From Ruegeria_C sp041537905 (GTDB lineage: Bacteria > Pseudomonadota > Alphaproteobacteria > Rhodobacterales > Rhodobacteraceae): DNA of 64,000 bases. Shown piece by piece: positions 50,550 to 58,863 of this stretch. The notes beneath the pieces were generated by a model, which was given only the letters and a program-made list of their open reading frames with translations, searched no databases and was not told the origin of the DNA. Numbering within the stretch: position 1 is the first letter of the stretch; each line of letters begins with the position of its first letter. The position numbers and the translations under genes were made by a program. The stretch is taken from assembly GCF_041537905.1 (NCBI RefSeq), contig NZ_JBGRUO010000017.1, positions 49,836-113,835 on the forward strand, read 5' to 3'.

Positions 50550-52199
50550 ATGCTGCGCGCGCTTGATATCCGCGACATGCTGATCATTGACCGGCTGGAC
50601 TTGCAGTTCCAGCCGGGTCTCAATGTGCTGACCGGTGAAACCGGGGCGGGCAAGTCGATCCTGCTCGACAGTCTGGGGTTCGTTCTGGGCTGGCGGGGCC
50701 GTGCCGAACTGGTCCGCCAGGGCGCCACACAGGGCGAGGTTGTAGCCGAGTTCGAACTGCCCGAGGGGCACGCCGCCCATGCGGTTCTGGCCGAGGCCGG
50801 ACTGCCGGGCGGGTCCGAACTGATCCTGCGCCGCATCAACACCGCCGAGGGGCGCAAGACCGCCTGGGTCAATGACCGTCGCTGTTCGGGCGAGGTGCTC
50901 AGGGCGCTGTCGGATACGTTGATCGAACTGCATGGCCAGCATGATGACCGTGGCTTGCTGAACCCGCGCGGCCACCGGGCCATGCTTGATGCCTTTGCCG
51001 GGCTCGACGCGGCGCTCACAACCTGCCGTGCGGCCTGGCGCACCTTGTCCGAGGCCCAGCACGCGCTGGCCGAGACCCGCGCCGCGCTGGACACGATGCG
51101 GACCGAGGAAGAATTCCTGCGCCACGCCGTTGCGGAGCTGGATGATCTTGATCCGCAGCCGGGCGAGGATGCCGATCTGGATGCCCGCCGCCGCATGATG
51201 CAGGGGGCCGAGAAGATTCGCGATGATGTGGCCCGTGCGCAGGCGCTGATCGGCACAGACGGGGCCGAAACCGCGCTTGGCGATGCGCTGCGCTGGCTGG
51301 AAAGCGTCTCCGACAAGGCCGATGGTCAGCTGGAACAGCCCATCGCCGCCCTTGGCCGCGCCCTGATCGAGCTGGGCGAGGCGCAAACCGGAGTCGAAGC
51401 ATGCCTTGATACGCTCGATTTCAATCCCTCCGATCTGGAGCAGGCCGAAGAACGCCTGTTCGCCATCCGCGCTTTGGCGCGCAAACATGGCGTTGCCAGC
51501 GACGAGTTGGGCACATTCGCCGACGGGCTGCGTAAAAAGCTCACCGCACTGGATGCAGGCGACGCCGATCTGCAGACTCGCGAGGAGGCGCTGAGAGCGG
51601 CGCAAACCGCCTATGACACCGCAGCAAGCACCTTGAGCGAGGCGCGCAAGGCGGCAGCGGCGCAGCTGGATGCGGCGGTGATGGCCGAGCTTGCCCCGCT
51701 CAAGATGGAACGCGCGGTCTTTGCCACCCAAGTCATGGATGGCGAACCGGGACCCGAGGGGCGCAACAGCGTGGCCTTTACCGTCGCCACCAATCTCGGC
51801 GCACCCGCCGGTCCGCTCAACAAGATCGCCTCGGGCGGGGAACTCAGCCGCTTTCTGCTGGCGCTCAAGGTCTGCCTGAGCGGGGATGGCGGCGACCGCA
51901 CCATGATCTTTGACGAGATCGACCGGGGTGTCGGTGGCGCCACTGCAGATGCGGTGGGGCGCAGGCTGGCCGCGCTGGCGGGAGAGGGCCAGGTGCTGGT
52001 GGTAACCCATTCACCGCAGGTGGCTGCGCAAGGCGCGCATCACTGGCGGGTGCAGAAACAGGTTGAGGGCGGCGCGACGCTGTCCACCGTTATCCCGCTC
52101 GGCCCCGATGACAGGGTGGACGAGATCGCGCGCATGGTTGCGGGTGACACGATCACCGATGCGGCCCGCGCCGCGGCACGGGCGTTGCTGGAGGCCTGA
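50550..52199 (+). CDS. recN: DNA repair protein RecN
   Basis: 549 residues from the ATG at 50550 (MLRALDIRDMLIIDRLDL); a GTG at 50535 is possible. This SMC-like ATPase acts in double-strand break repair. Walker A is LTGETGAGKSILLDSLGFVLG; the signature is IASGGELSRFLLALKVCL; Walker B is TMIFDEIDRGVGGATADAVG, followed by VLVVTHSPQVAAQG. The middle is two coiled-coil stretches. It follows bamD with a 25-base gap. Confidence 0.95.
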   Translation: MLRALDIRDMLIIDRLDLQFQPGLNVLTGETGAGKSILLDSLGFVLGWRGRAELVRQGATQGEVVAEFELPEGHAAHAVLAEAGLPGGSELILRRINTAEGRKTAWVNDRRCSGEVLRALSDTLIELHGQHDDRGLLNPRGHRAMLDAFAGLDAALTTCRAAWRTLSEAQHALAETRAALDTMRTEEEFLRHAVAELDDLDPQPGEDADLDARRRMMQGAEKIRDDVARAQALIGTDGAETALGDALRWLESVSDKADGQLEQPIAALGRALIELGEAQTGVEACLDTLDFNPSDLEQAEERLFAIRALARKHGVASDELGTFADGLRKKLTALDAGDADLQTREEALRAAQTAYDTAASTLSEARKAAAAQLDAAVMAELAPLKMERAVFATQVMDGEPGPEGRNSVAFTVATNLGAPAGPLNKIASGGELSRFLLALKVCLSGDGGDRTMIFDEIDRGVGGATADAVGRRLAALAGEGQVLVVTHSPQVAAQGAHHWRVQKQVEGGATLSTVIPLGPDDRVDEIARMVAGDTITDAARAAARALLEA

Positions 52200-52300
52200 T
52201 CGCGCAACACTGGCGCATTAATCCCGGCCCGCACGGCAATCACGCTTTTCTGTTTGATCCGCGCTGCTTACCATGAGCCAAGCGAAATTTCTGATCCCCA

Positions 52301-53983
52301 ATGGCCCAATCCACCCGCACCCTGATCCTTGAACAGCTAAAATCGGCCAGGACGGCAATCGCCGGTGGCTGGGAGGTGCTGCGTCAACGCGGGCCAAGCC
52401 AGGTGCAGTTCTGGTTCATCGCCCTGCTGATCGGCATTGCCGCAGGCTTCGCGGCTTTGGGCTTTCGCATGGCGATCACCGAGCTGCAATCCTTCATCTA
52501 CGGCGCGGATGACAGGCTGCGCCTGCACAGCTTTGCAGCGGGCCTGCCATGGTACATGTTGCTGCTGATTCCGACACTTGGCGGTCTGCTGGTGGGGCTG
52601 ATCTTTTACTGGTTCACCGATGATGGCCGCGTCCGCTCGGTCGCGGATGTGATCGAGGGGGCCGCCCTGAATGACGGGCGGGTTGAGACGCGGGCAGGGA
52701 TTGCCTCGATGTTCGCCTCGCTTATCACGCTCAGCTCTGGTGGCTCCAGCGGGCGGGAAGGGCCGGTTGTCCATATGGCGGGCGTCATCTCGACCTGGGT
52801 CAGCAACCGGATGGATGCCGATGGCATCACCGGGCGCGATCTGCTGGGCTGTGCCGTGGCCGCTGCGGTTTCGGCCAGTTTCAACGCGCCCATCGCGGGC
52901 GCGCTGTTTGCATTGGAGGTGGTGCTGCGGCATTTCGCGGTGCATGCCTTTGCCCCCATCGTCATCGCCTCGATCGCGGGCACGGTGATCAATCGGCTGG
53001 CCTATGGCGATGTGACCGAGTTCCTGCTGAAAACCCCCGGTTCGCTGCAATTCTATGTCGAGCTGCCCGCCTTTCTGATCCTTGGTCTTGTCTGTGGCAT
53101 GGTCGCGCTACTGGTCATGCGCTCGATCTTTCTGGCAGAAGATGTGGGCAGCCATATCCAGGCGAGGCTGCATCTGCCGCCCTGGCTGCGGCCGGCTGTC
53201 TCAGGCGCAATGCTGGGTGGGATCGCGATCTGGTTTCCGCATATCATCGGTGTCGGATATGAGACCACCTTGCGCGCACTCAGCGGCGATCTGGTGCTGA
53301 GTACAGCGGTGATCTTCGTGATCGTCAAGACGGCGGCGCTGGCCATCACCATGGGCGGGCGCATGGGCGGCGGGGTGTTCTCGCCCGCTCTGATGATCGG
53401 GGCGCTGACCGGGCTGGCCTTCGGCTTGATCGCCACCGGGCTGCTGCCCAGCGTGTCGGGTACGCATACGCTTTATGCCTTTGCCGGGATGGGCGCGGTG
53501 GCCGCAGCGGTGCTGGGCGCGCCGATCTCGACCACGCTCATCGTGTTCGAGCTGACCGGCGATTGGCAGATCGGTCTGGCGGTTATGGCCTCGGTCTCGA
53601 CCTCGACCGCGCTGGCCTCGCGGCTGGTGGACCGGTCCTTCTTCCTGACACAGCTGGAGCGGCGCGATATTCACCTTGCTGCCGGGCCGCAGGCCTATCT
53701 GCTTGCGATGATGCGGGCAGGGGCCGTCATGCGCCCGCTGGGTGATCCCAACGGGCCTTCGCCTGAGGATTGCCAGTCCCTGCTAGACAAGGGACTGTGC
53801 ATCCACGCCCGCTCGACCCTGGAAGCGGCGATGCCGATCTTCGAGCGCGACGATCTGGCCTGGATACCGGTCGTCACCACCGAGGACGAGGCGGAAACCC
53901 CGGTCGGCGCGCTTTATCATATCGATGCGCTCAAGGCCTATAACCGCGCCCTGGCAGCCACCGCCGCCGAGGAGCATTCCTGA
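52301..53983 (+). CDS. CLC-family chloride channel/transporter with C-terminal CBS region
   Basis: 560 residues. The membrane part (about 35-430) carries the CLC signatures: GGSSGREGP with the gating glutamate E153, FNAPIAGALFALEVVL, and GGRMGGGVFSPALMIGA. The position corresponding to the internal proton glutamate of E. coli ClC (E203) is Val207, with E206 matching E202. Loss of that glutamate is typical of passive channels, so this protein is more likely a channel than a chloride/proton exchanger. The C-terminus has a CBS-like stretch (IHARSTLEAAMPIFERDDLAWIPVV). It is a stand-alone gene after recN. Confidence 0.9.
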   Translation: MAQSTRTLILEQLKSARTAIAGGWEVLRQRGPSQVQFWFIALLIGIAAGFAALGFRMAITELQSFIYGADDRLRLHSFAAGLPWYMLLLIPTLGGLLVGLIFYWFTDDGRVRSVADVIEGAALNDGRVETRAGIASMFASLITLSSGGSSGREGPVVHMAGVISTWVSNRMDADGITGRDLLGCAVAAAVSASFNAPIAGALFALEVVLRHFAVHAFAPIVIASIAGTVINRLAYGDVTEFLLKTPGSLQFYVELPAFLILGLVCGMVALLVMRSIFLAEDVGSHIQARLHLPPWLRPAVSGAMLGGIAIWFPHIIGVGYETTLRALSGDLVLSTAVIFVIVKTAALAITMGGRMGGGVFSPALMIGALTGLAFGLIATGLLPSVSGTHTLYAFAGMGAVAAAVLGAPISTTLIVFELTGDWQIGLAVMASVSTSTALASRLVDRSFFLTQLERRDIHLAAGPQAYLLAMMRAGAVMRPLGDPNGPSPEDCQSLLDKGLCIHARSTLEAAMPIFERDDLAWIPVVTTEDEAETPVGALYHIDALKAYNRALAATAAEEHS

Positions 53984-54150
53984 TGCGCAGAGCACCGAAG
54001 ACCTGCCCTCTGGCCTGCATCGATTGAGCCATGAGGCGAGAGAGCCCGCTCCGTCGCATGGAACGCAGCAAGGTCCGAGTTGAAACTCATCCGCAACCCA
54101 CCGGCGAAGCCGCCTCGAGTCAAGCCAGCTTGCAGTTCAGCTCTACATTC

Positions 54151-55509
54151 TTACCCATTCATCCTTCGCAAGGTGCGGCGATCAATCGCTGCACGCAGAC
54201 GTGTTTGACGTTCCCGCGTGAGCGGCCAGGACAACATGATGGGACAGACCAGAATGAAGGCGATGCCGGGCAGGAACCCGAATACCCACAAGAGCGCACT
54301 TGGATTAAAGACTTCACCGTCCACGACCTGATAGCCCAGCAACGCGGGCAAATTCGTCGCAACCAGAACACCGCCTGCGATGGCGCCTTTGATAACCATG
54401 CCCCACAAAGCAAAATAGATGCCGGTTTTTGTCTCGCCTGTGCGCGCGGTGTCGATGTCGATCACATCAGCTGCAATCCCGTTAAAGAAGACAACGAAAG
54501 AGCCGACGCATACTGCTTTGACAAGGGACAGCGCACAAAAGACGATCAGCGAGCTGCTTGCGACAAATGGGATCAACAGGCTGACCACGCCACCAACAAG
54601 CGCTGCAATCGCAATGGCCTGATGCTTGGAATAGCGCTTGGAAAACAACAGCCAGCTAGGCGTCGCAAGCACCATCACGATCAGCTCGGCCAGCATGAGT
54701 ACCGGGAATATGTCTTTGTCGTCATAGACCTGCTCAAGAATGAGCGCCTTGAGCGCGGATGATCCAAACTCGGCTGCCAGGACAAGAAACGAGGCCATGA
54801 TCAACAGCCTAAACGCCCCATTCTTGAAGATGTGCTTGGCCGTTTTCGACCAGGAAGAAACCCGCGCTTCTTCCTCCTGAATCTCTGGTTCACGCAAAAT
54901 CGAGAAGGTGATGGCAAACAGTATCGGTGTCGAGACGACAGCGATTAACGCCAGCGCATACATCTGATCGCCCAACTCACCGCTGCCTTGCAGTGCTATG
55001 TAGACGGCGGCGCAAAGCCCGATTGCCGTTCCCGCAAGTCCAAGCGCTTCTCGCCAACCCGCAAGTTCGGCCCTCTCGTCGTAGCGTGGCGAAAGCTCGG
55101 CCCCGAAGGCTTTGAAGGGCAGGTCAACAAGCGTAAAACTGAAATACAGCAATGCTGACCAGACAAAGACGTACCAGATACCGACCTGCTCGGCAGGTAC
55201 GAACAACATCCATACGGAAATGCACAACAAGGGCAGACCAATCAGCGAGACGGGCTTGCGGCGGCCGATTGGCGTTCTCAGCCGATCCGATGCCCAACCC
55301 ACAGCCGGGTCCGTGAACACGTCCGTTATCCGCGTCAATGCGAGTATCAGCCCGATTGCTCCGATATCCAGGCCGCGTTCAGATGCGTAAAAAGCAGGCA
55401 CAAACGCCACGACCGGCAATGAGGCGATGGAATAGCCAAGATAGGGGAGCCCATAGACGGCACGTTGCCAACGCTTAAGCGCCGGTTCTGGTGTGTTTGT
55501 GTCGTTCAT
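54151..55509 (-). CDS. MFS transporter, glycoside-pentoside-hexuronide (GPH) symporter type
   Basis: 452 residues with 12 predicted membrane segments. GPH/MFS_2 signatures are DPAVGWASDRLRTPIGRRKPVSLIGLPLL after helix 2, LPFKAFGAELSPRYDERAELAGWREALGLAG, and the late loop ADVIDIDTARTGETKTGIYFALWGMVIKGAIAGG. The family couples sugar or sugar-acid uptake to sodium or protons. No catabolic genes or regulator lie beside it, so the substrate cannot be inferred. A gap of about 500 bases lies upstream. Its coding GC is a little lower than that of its neighbours, which may reflect later acquisition. Confidence 0.87.
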   Translation of the reverse strand: MNDTNTPEPALKRWQRAVYGLPYLGYSIASLPVVAFVPAFYASERGLDIGAIGLILALTRITDVFTDPAVGWASDRLRTPIGRRKPVSLIGLPLLCISVWMLFVPAEQVGIWYVFVWSALLYFSFTLVDLPFKAFGAELSPRYDERAELAGWREALGLAGTAIGLCAAVYIALQGSGELGDQMYALALIAVVSTPILFAITFSILREPEIQEEEARVSSWSKTAKHIFKNGAFRLLIMASFLVLAAEFGSSALKALILEQVYDDKDIFPVLMLAELIVMVLATPSWLLFSKRYSKHQAIAIAALVGGVVSLLIPFVASSSLIVFCALSLVKAVCVGSFVVFFNGIAADVIDIDTARTGETKTGIYFALWGMVIKGAIAGGVLVATNLPALLGYQVVDGEVFNPSALLWVFGFLPGIAFILVCPIMLSWPLTRERQTRLRAAIDRRTLRRMNG

Positions 55510-55888
55510 AAAATGCTTCTTTTGTTCGCTCTAGCAACCAATGATCAGAAATGTGTTTCATGTTGCCCGCCATCAAACAACCCAAAAAAGAGAAACGTCG
55601 CGGCACAAGAACCCTAATATCTAAGCGTCGTTAAGCGGGTGAATGCGTCCAGTGGCAAGTATCATCGTGAATCCTGATGGGGTTACGTGATGTTGCTTTG
55701 TCCTACTTACGCTACCGATTTCTATCTATCCAATAGCACATGATCGGCTGGTCCGGCTGCGGCGGCCAGGCGTTTCGGGCGGGTGATGTGCCTTCTCTCG
55801 TCGTCCAAGTTACAGAATCACACCCGTTTTGGCGCATCGGGCGCAGGCCTAAGCATTTGATTTCGCAACCGGCGAGCGATCGCCTACA
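55510..55888. other. Intergenic region without a recognisable gene
   Basis: About 380 bases upstream of the transporter, moderately AT-rich near 55520-55740. It must hold the transporter promoter. An 80-codon plus-strand frame at 55740-55982 shows no family resemblance. No hairpin or repeat stands out. Confidence 0.4.
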
Positions 55889-56005
55889 TCATTGCTTTGC
55901 CCATGCTTCAAGCAAGGGCAGCCGCGCTTGTGAGAGGTTGGGATCGACTTCGACTTTGCCTTGTGGGGTGTTAGGGGCGTAGCGCCTCGTCAGGCGTTCT
56001 TCCAT
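55889..56005 (-). CDS. Possible 38-residue small protein
   Basis: An ATG at 56005 opens a short frame reading MEERLTRRYAPNTPQGKV, continuing to PLLEAWAKQ. It lies 28 bases downstream of the DUF427 stop on the same strand. The composition looks protein-like (balanced charge, amphipathic ends), but there is no clear ribosome-binding site and no family I know. It could also be the remnant of a larger gene. Confidence 0.25.
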   Translation of the reverse strand: MEERLTRRYAPNTPQGKVEVDPNLSQARLPLLEAWAKQ

Positions 56006-56033
56006 GTGGCAGGAAACACCAGATCATCAGCCC

Positions 56034-56378
56034 TCAGATCTGTTCGATCTTGACGGAATCGCTCAGCACAAAGGCAAGATGCTCGCGGATTTCAGCGACC
56101 GCGTCGATCGGGTTCTCATAGCTCCAGACCGCGTTTTCGGTCACGGAAGAGCGGTTCACGATCGAAAAATAGGTGGCATCGCCCTTGCCCGGGCAATGGG
56201 TCTGCTTGTCGGAAGGGTCAAGAAAGGCCATCGCGATGTCCTCGCGCGGGAAATAGATCACCGGCGCCAGGTCGCCTTCGCTCAACTCCAGCGCATTCAC
56301 CGATTCACCCAGGATTGCCCCGCCCGAGCGGACGGTCCACCTGCCGGGTGCCTTGCGGATCGTGATCGGTCCAGCCAT
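56034..56378 (-). CDS. DUF427 domain protein
   Basis: 114 residues, a single DUF427 domain: IRKAPGRWTVRSGGAILGESVNALELSEGDLAPVIYFPREDIAMAFLDPSDKQTHCPGKGDATYFSI, then NAVWSYENPIDAVAEIREHLAFV. The HCPGKG loop and Tyr-containing YFPREDI are family hallmarks. DUF427 proteins are small, soluble beta-folds of unknown activity. GGAAG precedes the ATG. It lies 171 bases downstream of the aminopeptidase gene on the same strand. Confidence 0.92.
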   Translation of the reverse strand: MAGPITIRKAPGRWTVRSGGAILGESVNALELSEGDLAPVIYFPREDIAMAFLDPSDKQTHCPGKGDATYFSIVNRSSVTENAVWSYENPIDAVAEIREHLAFVLSDSVKIEQI

Positions 56379-56549
56379 GTTCTCTTCCTTCTATCGCGTC
56401 TTGTGTTTCAGTTTGTGCAGGATTCCAACATCCCCTTGCGGGGCCGTTTTCGTCTGACATAGCGTGTTGGCGTGACACGCTGCATCTGGTCGCACGCAGC
56501 ATGTGCCCCTGCAGCGCGCAGATGACACCTGAAATGTGACAGGCAGATG

Positions 56550-58340
56550 TCAGAGCGGGCGGGTTGCCGCATCCAACCACATGCGGGCGGCGCTGCCTAG
56601 TCTTGGGCCAATCTTTGTCGCCACGTCGCTGTGATAAGCGTTGAGCCAGGCGATTTCTTCAGCGGTCATCATCGCGGGCAGGATCAACCGCCGGTCGATG
56701 GGCACGTATGTCAGCGTGCGCCAGCACAGCATCGCGCGTTCCGCGTCGCAGCCGGGCAGGGGGGCGGCCTCTTCGACCACCACCAAATTCTCGATGCGGA
56801 TGCCGAAGGCGCTTTCGCGGTAGTAGCCCGGTTCATTGGACAGGATCATGCCCGGCTCGAACGGCACATGGCTGGTGCGCGCCAGTCGTTGCGGCCCTTC
56901 ATGCACACTCAGATAGGCGCCCACACCATGGCCGACCCCGTGGTTGAAATCCTGCCCCGCCGCCCAGAGCGGCTGGCGCGCGATGCATTCGATGTCCCGC
57001 CCGGCCAGACCCACCGGCCAGCGCAGCATCGACATCGCGATCATGCCGCGCAGCACGCGGGTGAAACAGGCCTTTTCCTCGTCTCCGACGTCGCCAATGG
57101 CAATCGTGCGGGTGATGTCGGTGGTGCCGTCCAGATATTGCCCGCCGCTGTCCAGCACCAGAAGATGGCCGTTGTCCAGCCGACTGTCGGTCTCTTCCGT
57201 CACCCGGTAATGCATGATCGCGCCGTTGGGGCCGGTGCCTGCGATGGTGTCAAAGCTTATATCGCGCAGCGCGTTATCCTTGCGCCGTTCCGCCTCAAGC
57301 CGGGTCACTACCTGCGTTTCGGTGACCGTTCCGGGGTCTTGATCGTCGAGCCAAGCGAGCAATTCCACCACCGCCGCCCCATCGCGCAGATGCGCCTCGG
57401 CGCTGCCCTTGATCTCGGCGGCATTCTTGCGCGCCTTGGGCAGGGCACAGGGATCGCCGCCATCGGTCAGATTGTCGCCCAGCCGGTCCGCCACAATCTG
57501 CGGCACGGTGCTCATGTCAACGCTGACGGCGCCCTCCAGGGCGGCCACCGCGTCCAGAAACCCCTCGGGCTCATGCTGGGTGACGTGGCCCCCCAGATGG
57601 TCCCGCACGTCGTCCAGCTTGGCAGCCGCCATGAACAGATCAACCCGCGCATCGTCATGCAGGATTGCAAAGCCATGCGCCACCGGGTTGCGCGGGATGT
57701 CCGAGCCGCGAATGTTCAGCAGCCACATGATCGAGTCGGGCAGGGTGATCACCGCCGCTTTGTGCCCCTTGTCGCGCAGGCCCTCAGCCAGCCGCGCGCA
57801 TTTGCTGTCCGCACTTTCGCCCGCAAATTCCAGCGCGTGCGGCTTGACCGGCTGCATCGGCGGCGCGGGCTGATCCGGCCAGACCCGGTCCACCAGATTG
57901 TCGCTGCGCACCAGTTCGACCCCCGATCCCTCCAGATCCTTCTGCGCCCGCTTGATCTGCCCGGCGGCATGCAGCCAGGGATCGAAGCCGACCTTGCCGC
58001 CATTGGGCAGATGCTCTTTCAACCAATCGGCCAGACCCACATCCGGCCAGGGCACCGGGGTGAAATCCTCCGCCACCTGCGCCTTGACTTGGGTGCGATA
58101 GCGCCCGTCGACAAAGACCCCTGCGATGTGCGCAAGGACAACGCAAAACCCCGCCGAGCCGGTGAAACCCGTCAACCAGGCCAGCCGGTCGTCGCGCGGG
58201 GCGACATATTCGCCCTGATGGGCATCAGCGCGCGGGATCAGGAACCCGTCCAGCCCGGCGCCGCCCAATTCACCACGCAGAGCTGTCAGACGCGGCGGGC
58301 CTTGTTCTGGCCGGGCGGTGACTTCGAAATTCTGGAACAT
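56550..58340 (-). CDS. Xaa-Pro aminopeptidase (M24 family)
   Basis: 596 residues from the ATG at 58340 (MFQNFEVTARPEQGPPRLTALRGEL). This long form has two creatinase-like N-domains and a C-terminal pita-bread metallopeptidase domain. The dinuclear metal ligands are visible as LLVLDSGGQYLDGTTDITRT (two Asp), FNHGVGHGVGAYL (His), ILSNEPGYY (Glu) and GIRIENLVVV (Glu). It removes the N-terminal residue before proline from peptides in the cytosol. It is divergent from a small secreted-protein gene across 108 bases. Confidence 0.93.
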   Translation of the reverse strand: MFQNFEVTARPEQGPPRLTALRGELGGAGLDGFLIPRADAHQGEYVAPRDDRLAWLTGFTGSAGFCVVLAHIAGVFVDGRYRTQVKAQVAEDFTPVPWPDVGLADWLKEHLPNGGKVGFDPWLHAAGQIKRAQKDLEGSGVELVRSDNLVDRVWPDQPAPPMQPVKPHALEFAGESADSKCARLAEGLRDKGHKAAVITLPDSIMWLLNIRGSDIPRNPVAHGFAILHDDARVDLFMAAAKLDDVRDHLGGHVTQHEPEGFLDAVAALEGAVSVDMSTVPQIVADRLGDNLTDGGDPCALPKARKNAAEIKGSAEAHLRDGAAVVELLAWLDDQDPGTVTETQVVTRLEAERRKDNALRDISFDTIAGTGPNGAIMHYRVTEETDSRLDNGHLLVLDSGGQYLDGTTDITRTIAIGDVGDEEKACFTRVLRGMIAMSMLRWPVGLAGRDIECIARQPLWAAGQDFNHGVGHGVGAYLSVHEGPQRLARTSHVPFEPGMILSNEPGYYRESAFGIRIENLVVVEEAAPLPGCDAERAMLCWRTLTYVPIDRRLILPAMMTAEEIAWLNAYHSDVATKIGPRLGSAARMWLDAATRPL

Positions 58341-58448
58341 CTGCGCCTCGCTCTTGTGACTGTGGCCCGAAGGTGAGCGTCGCGGCCAAAAATGTCCAGC
58401 CCGCCCGGCGCATCTTGGCAAGCTCTGGCTGTCCGGTATCATGGCACC

Positions 58449-58826
58449 ATGAGGATATGTATTTTGCTTGCGGTCCCGCTGTTGGCGACACCGCTTCTCG
58501 CTCAGGAAGAACCTGGAGAATTGCCGCTGGATCAGCGCGCGCAGCTTCTGTCCGCCGAGGCCGTATTGAAGGACATGCAGGACCCCAATCGCCCGGGCGA
58601 GGCCGAAATCTCGCCGCTCTACCCCGTCAAGGGCGGCTACAAGATGTGCGCGACCACGGATGCATATAACTCGTCAGGCACCTATATCGGCCGCGACTAT
58701 TGGGAGGTCACGCTGGACGCAGACGGGCAAGAGGTCGTCAGCACCCGAGACGTCACCGGCCTTAACTCGCCATGCTATGGGGCCGAATACAAGCCGTTCG
58801 AACAACTGATCGAAGGCGCCAAGTAA
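58449..58826 (+). CDS. Small secreted protein, unknown
   Basis: 125 residues from the ATG at 58449. A signal peptide (MRICILLAVPLLATPLLAQ) is followed by an Asp/Glu/Pro-rich start and a compact part with VKGGYKMCATTDAYNSSGTYIGRDYWEVTLDADGQEVVSTRD and SPCYGAEYKPFEQL. Cysteines at 67 and 109 probably form a disulfide. No family is recognised. It is divergent from the aminopeptidase and convergent with cobT. Confidence 0.7.
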   Translation: MRICILLAVPLLATPLLAQEEPGELPLDQRAQLLSAEAVLKDMQDPNRPGEAEISPLYPVKGGYKMCATTDAYNSSGTYIGRDYWEVTLDADGQEVVSTRDVTGLNSPCYGAEYKPFEQLIEGAK

Positions 58827-58863
58827 CAAGCGTCGCGCAACAAGGCCGCCCGAACGGGCCCGA

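Noticed and set aside
54031..54762. A 243-codon plus-strand frame opposite the sugar transporter
   Set aside because: Hydrophilic, motif-free shadow; the minus strand encodes a clear 12-helix GPH transporter.
56631..58376. A 581-codon plus-strand open frame opposite the aminopeptidase gene
   Set aside because: It is His/Arg/Gly-rich without motifs; the minus-strand frame carries all five metal ligands of an M24 peptidase.
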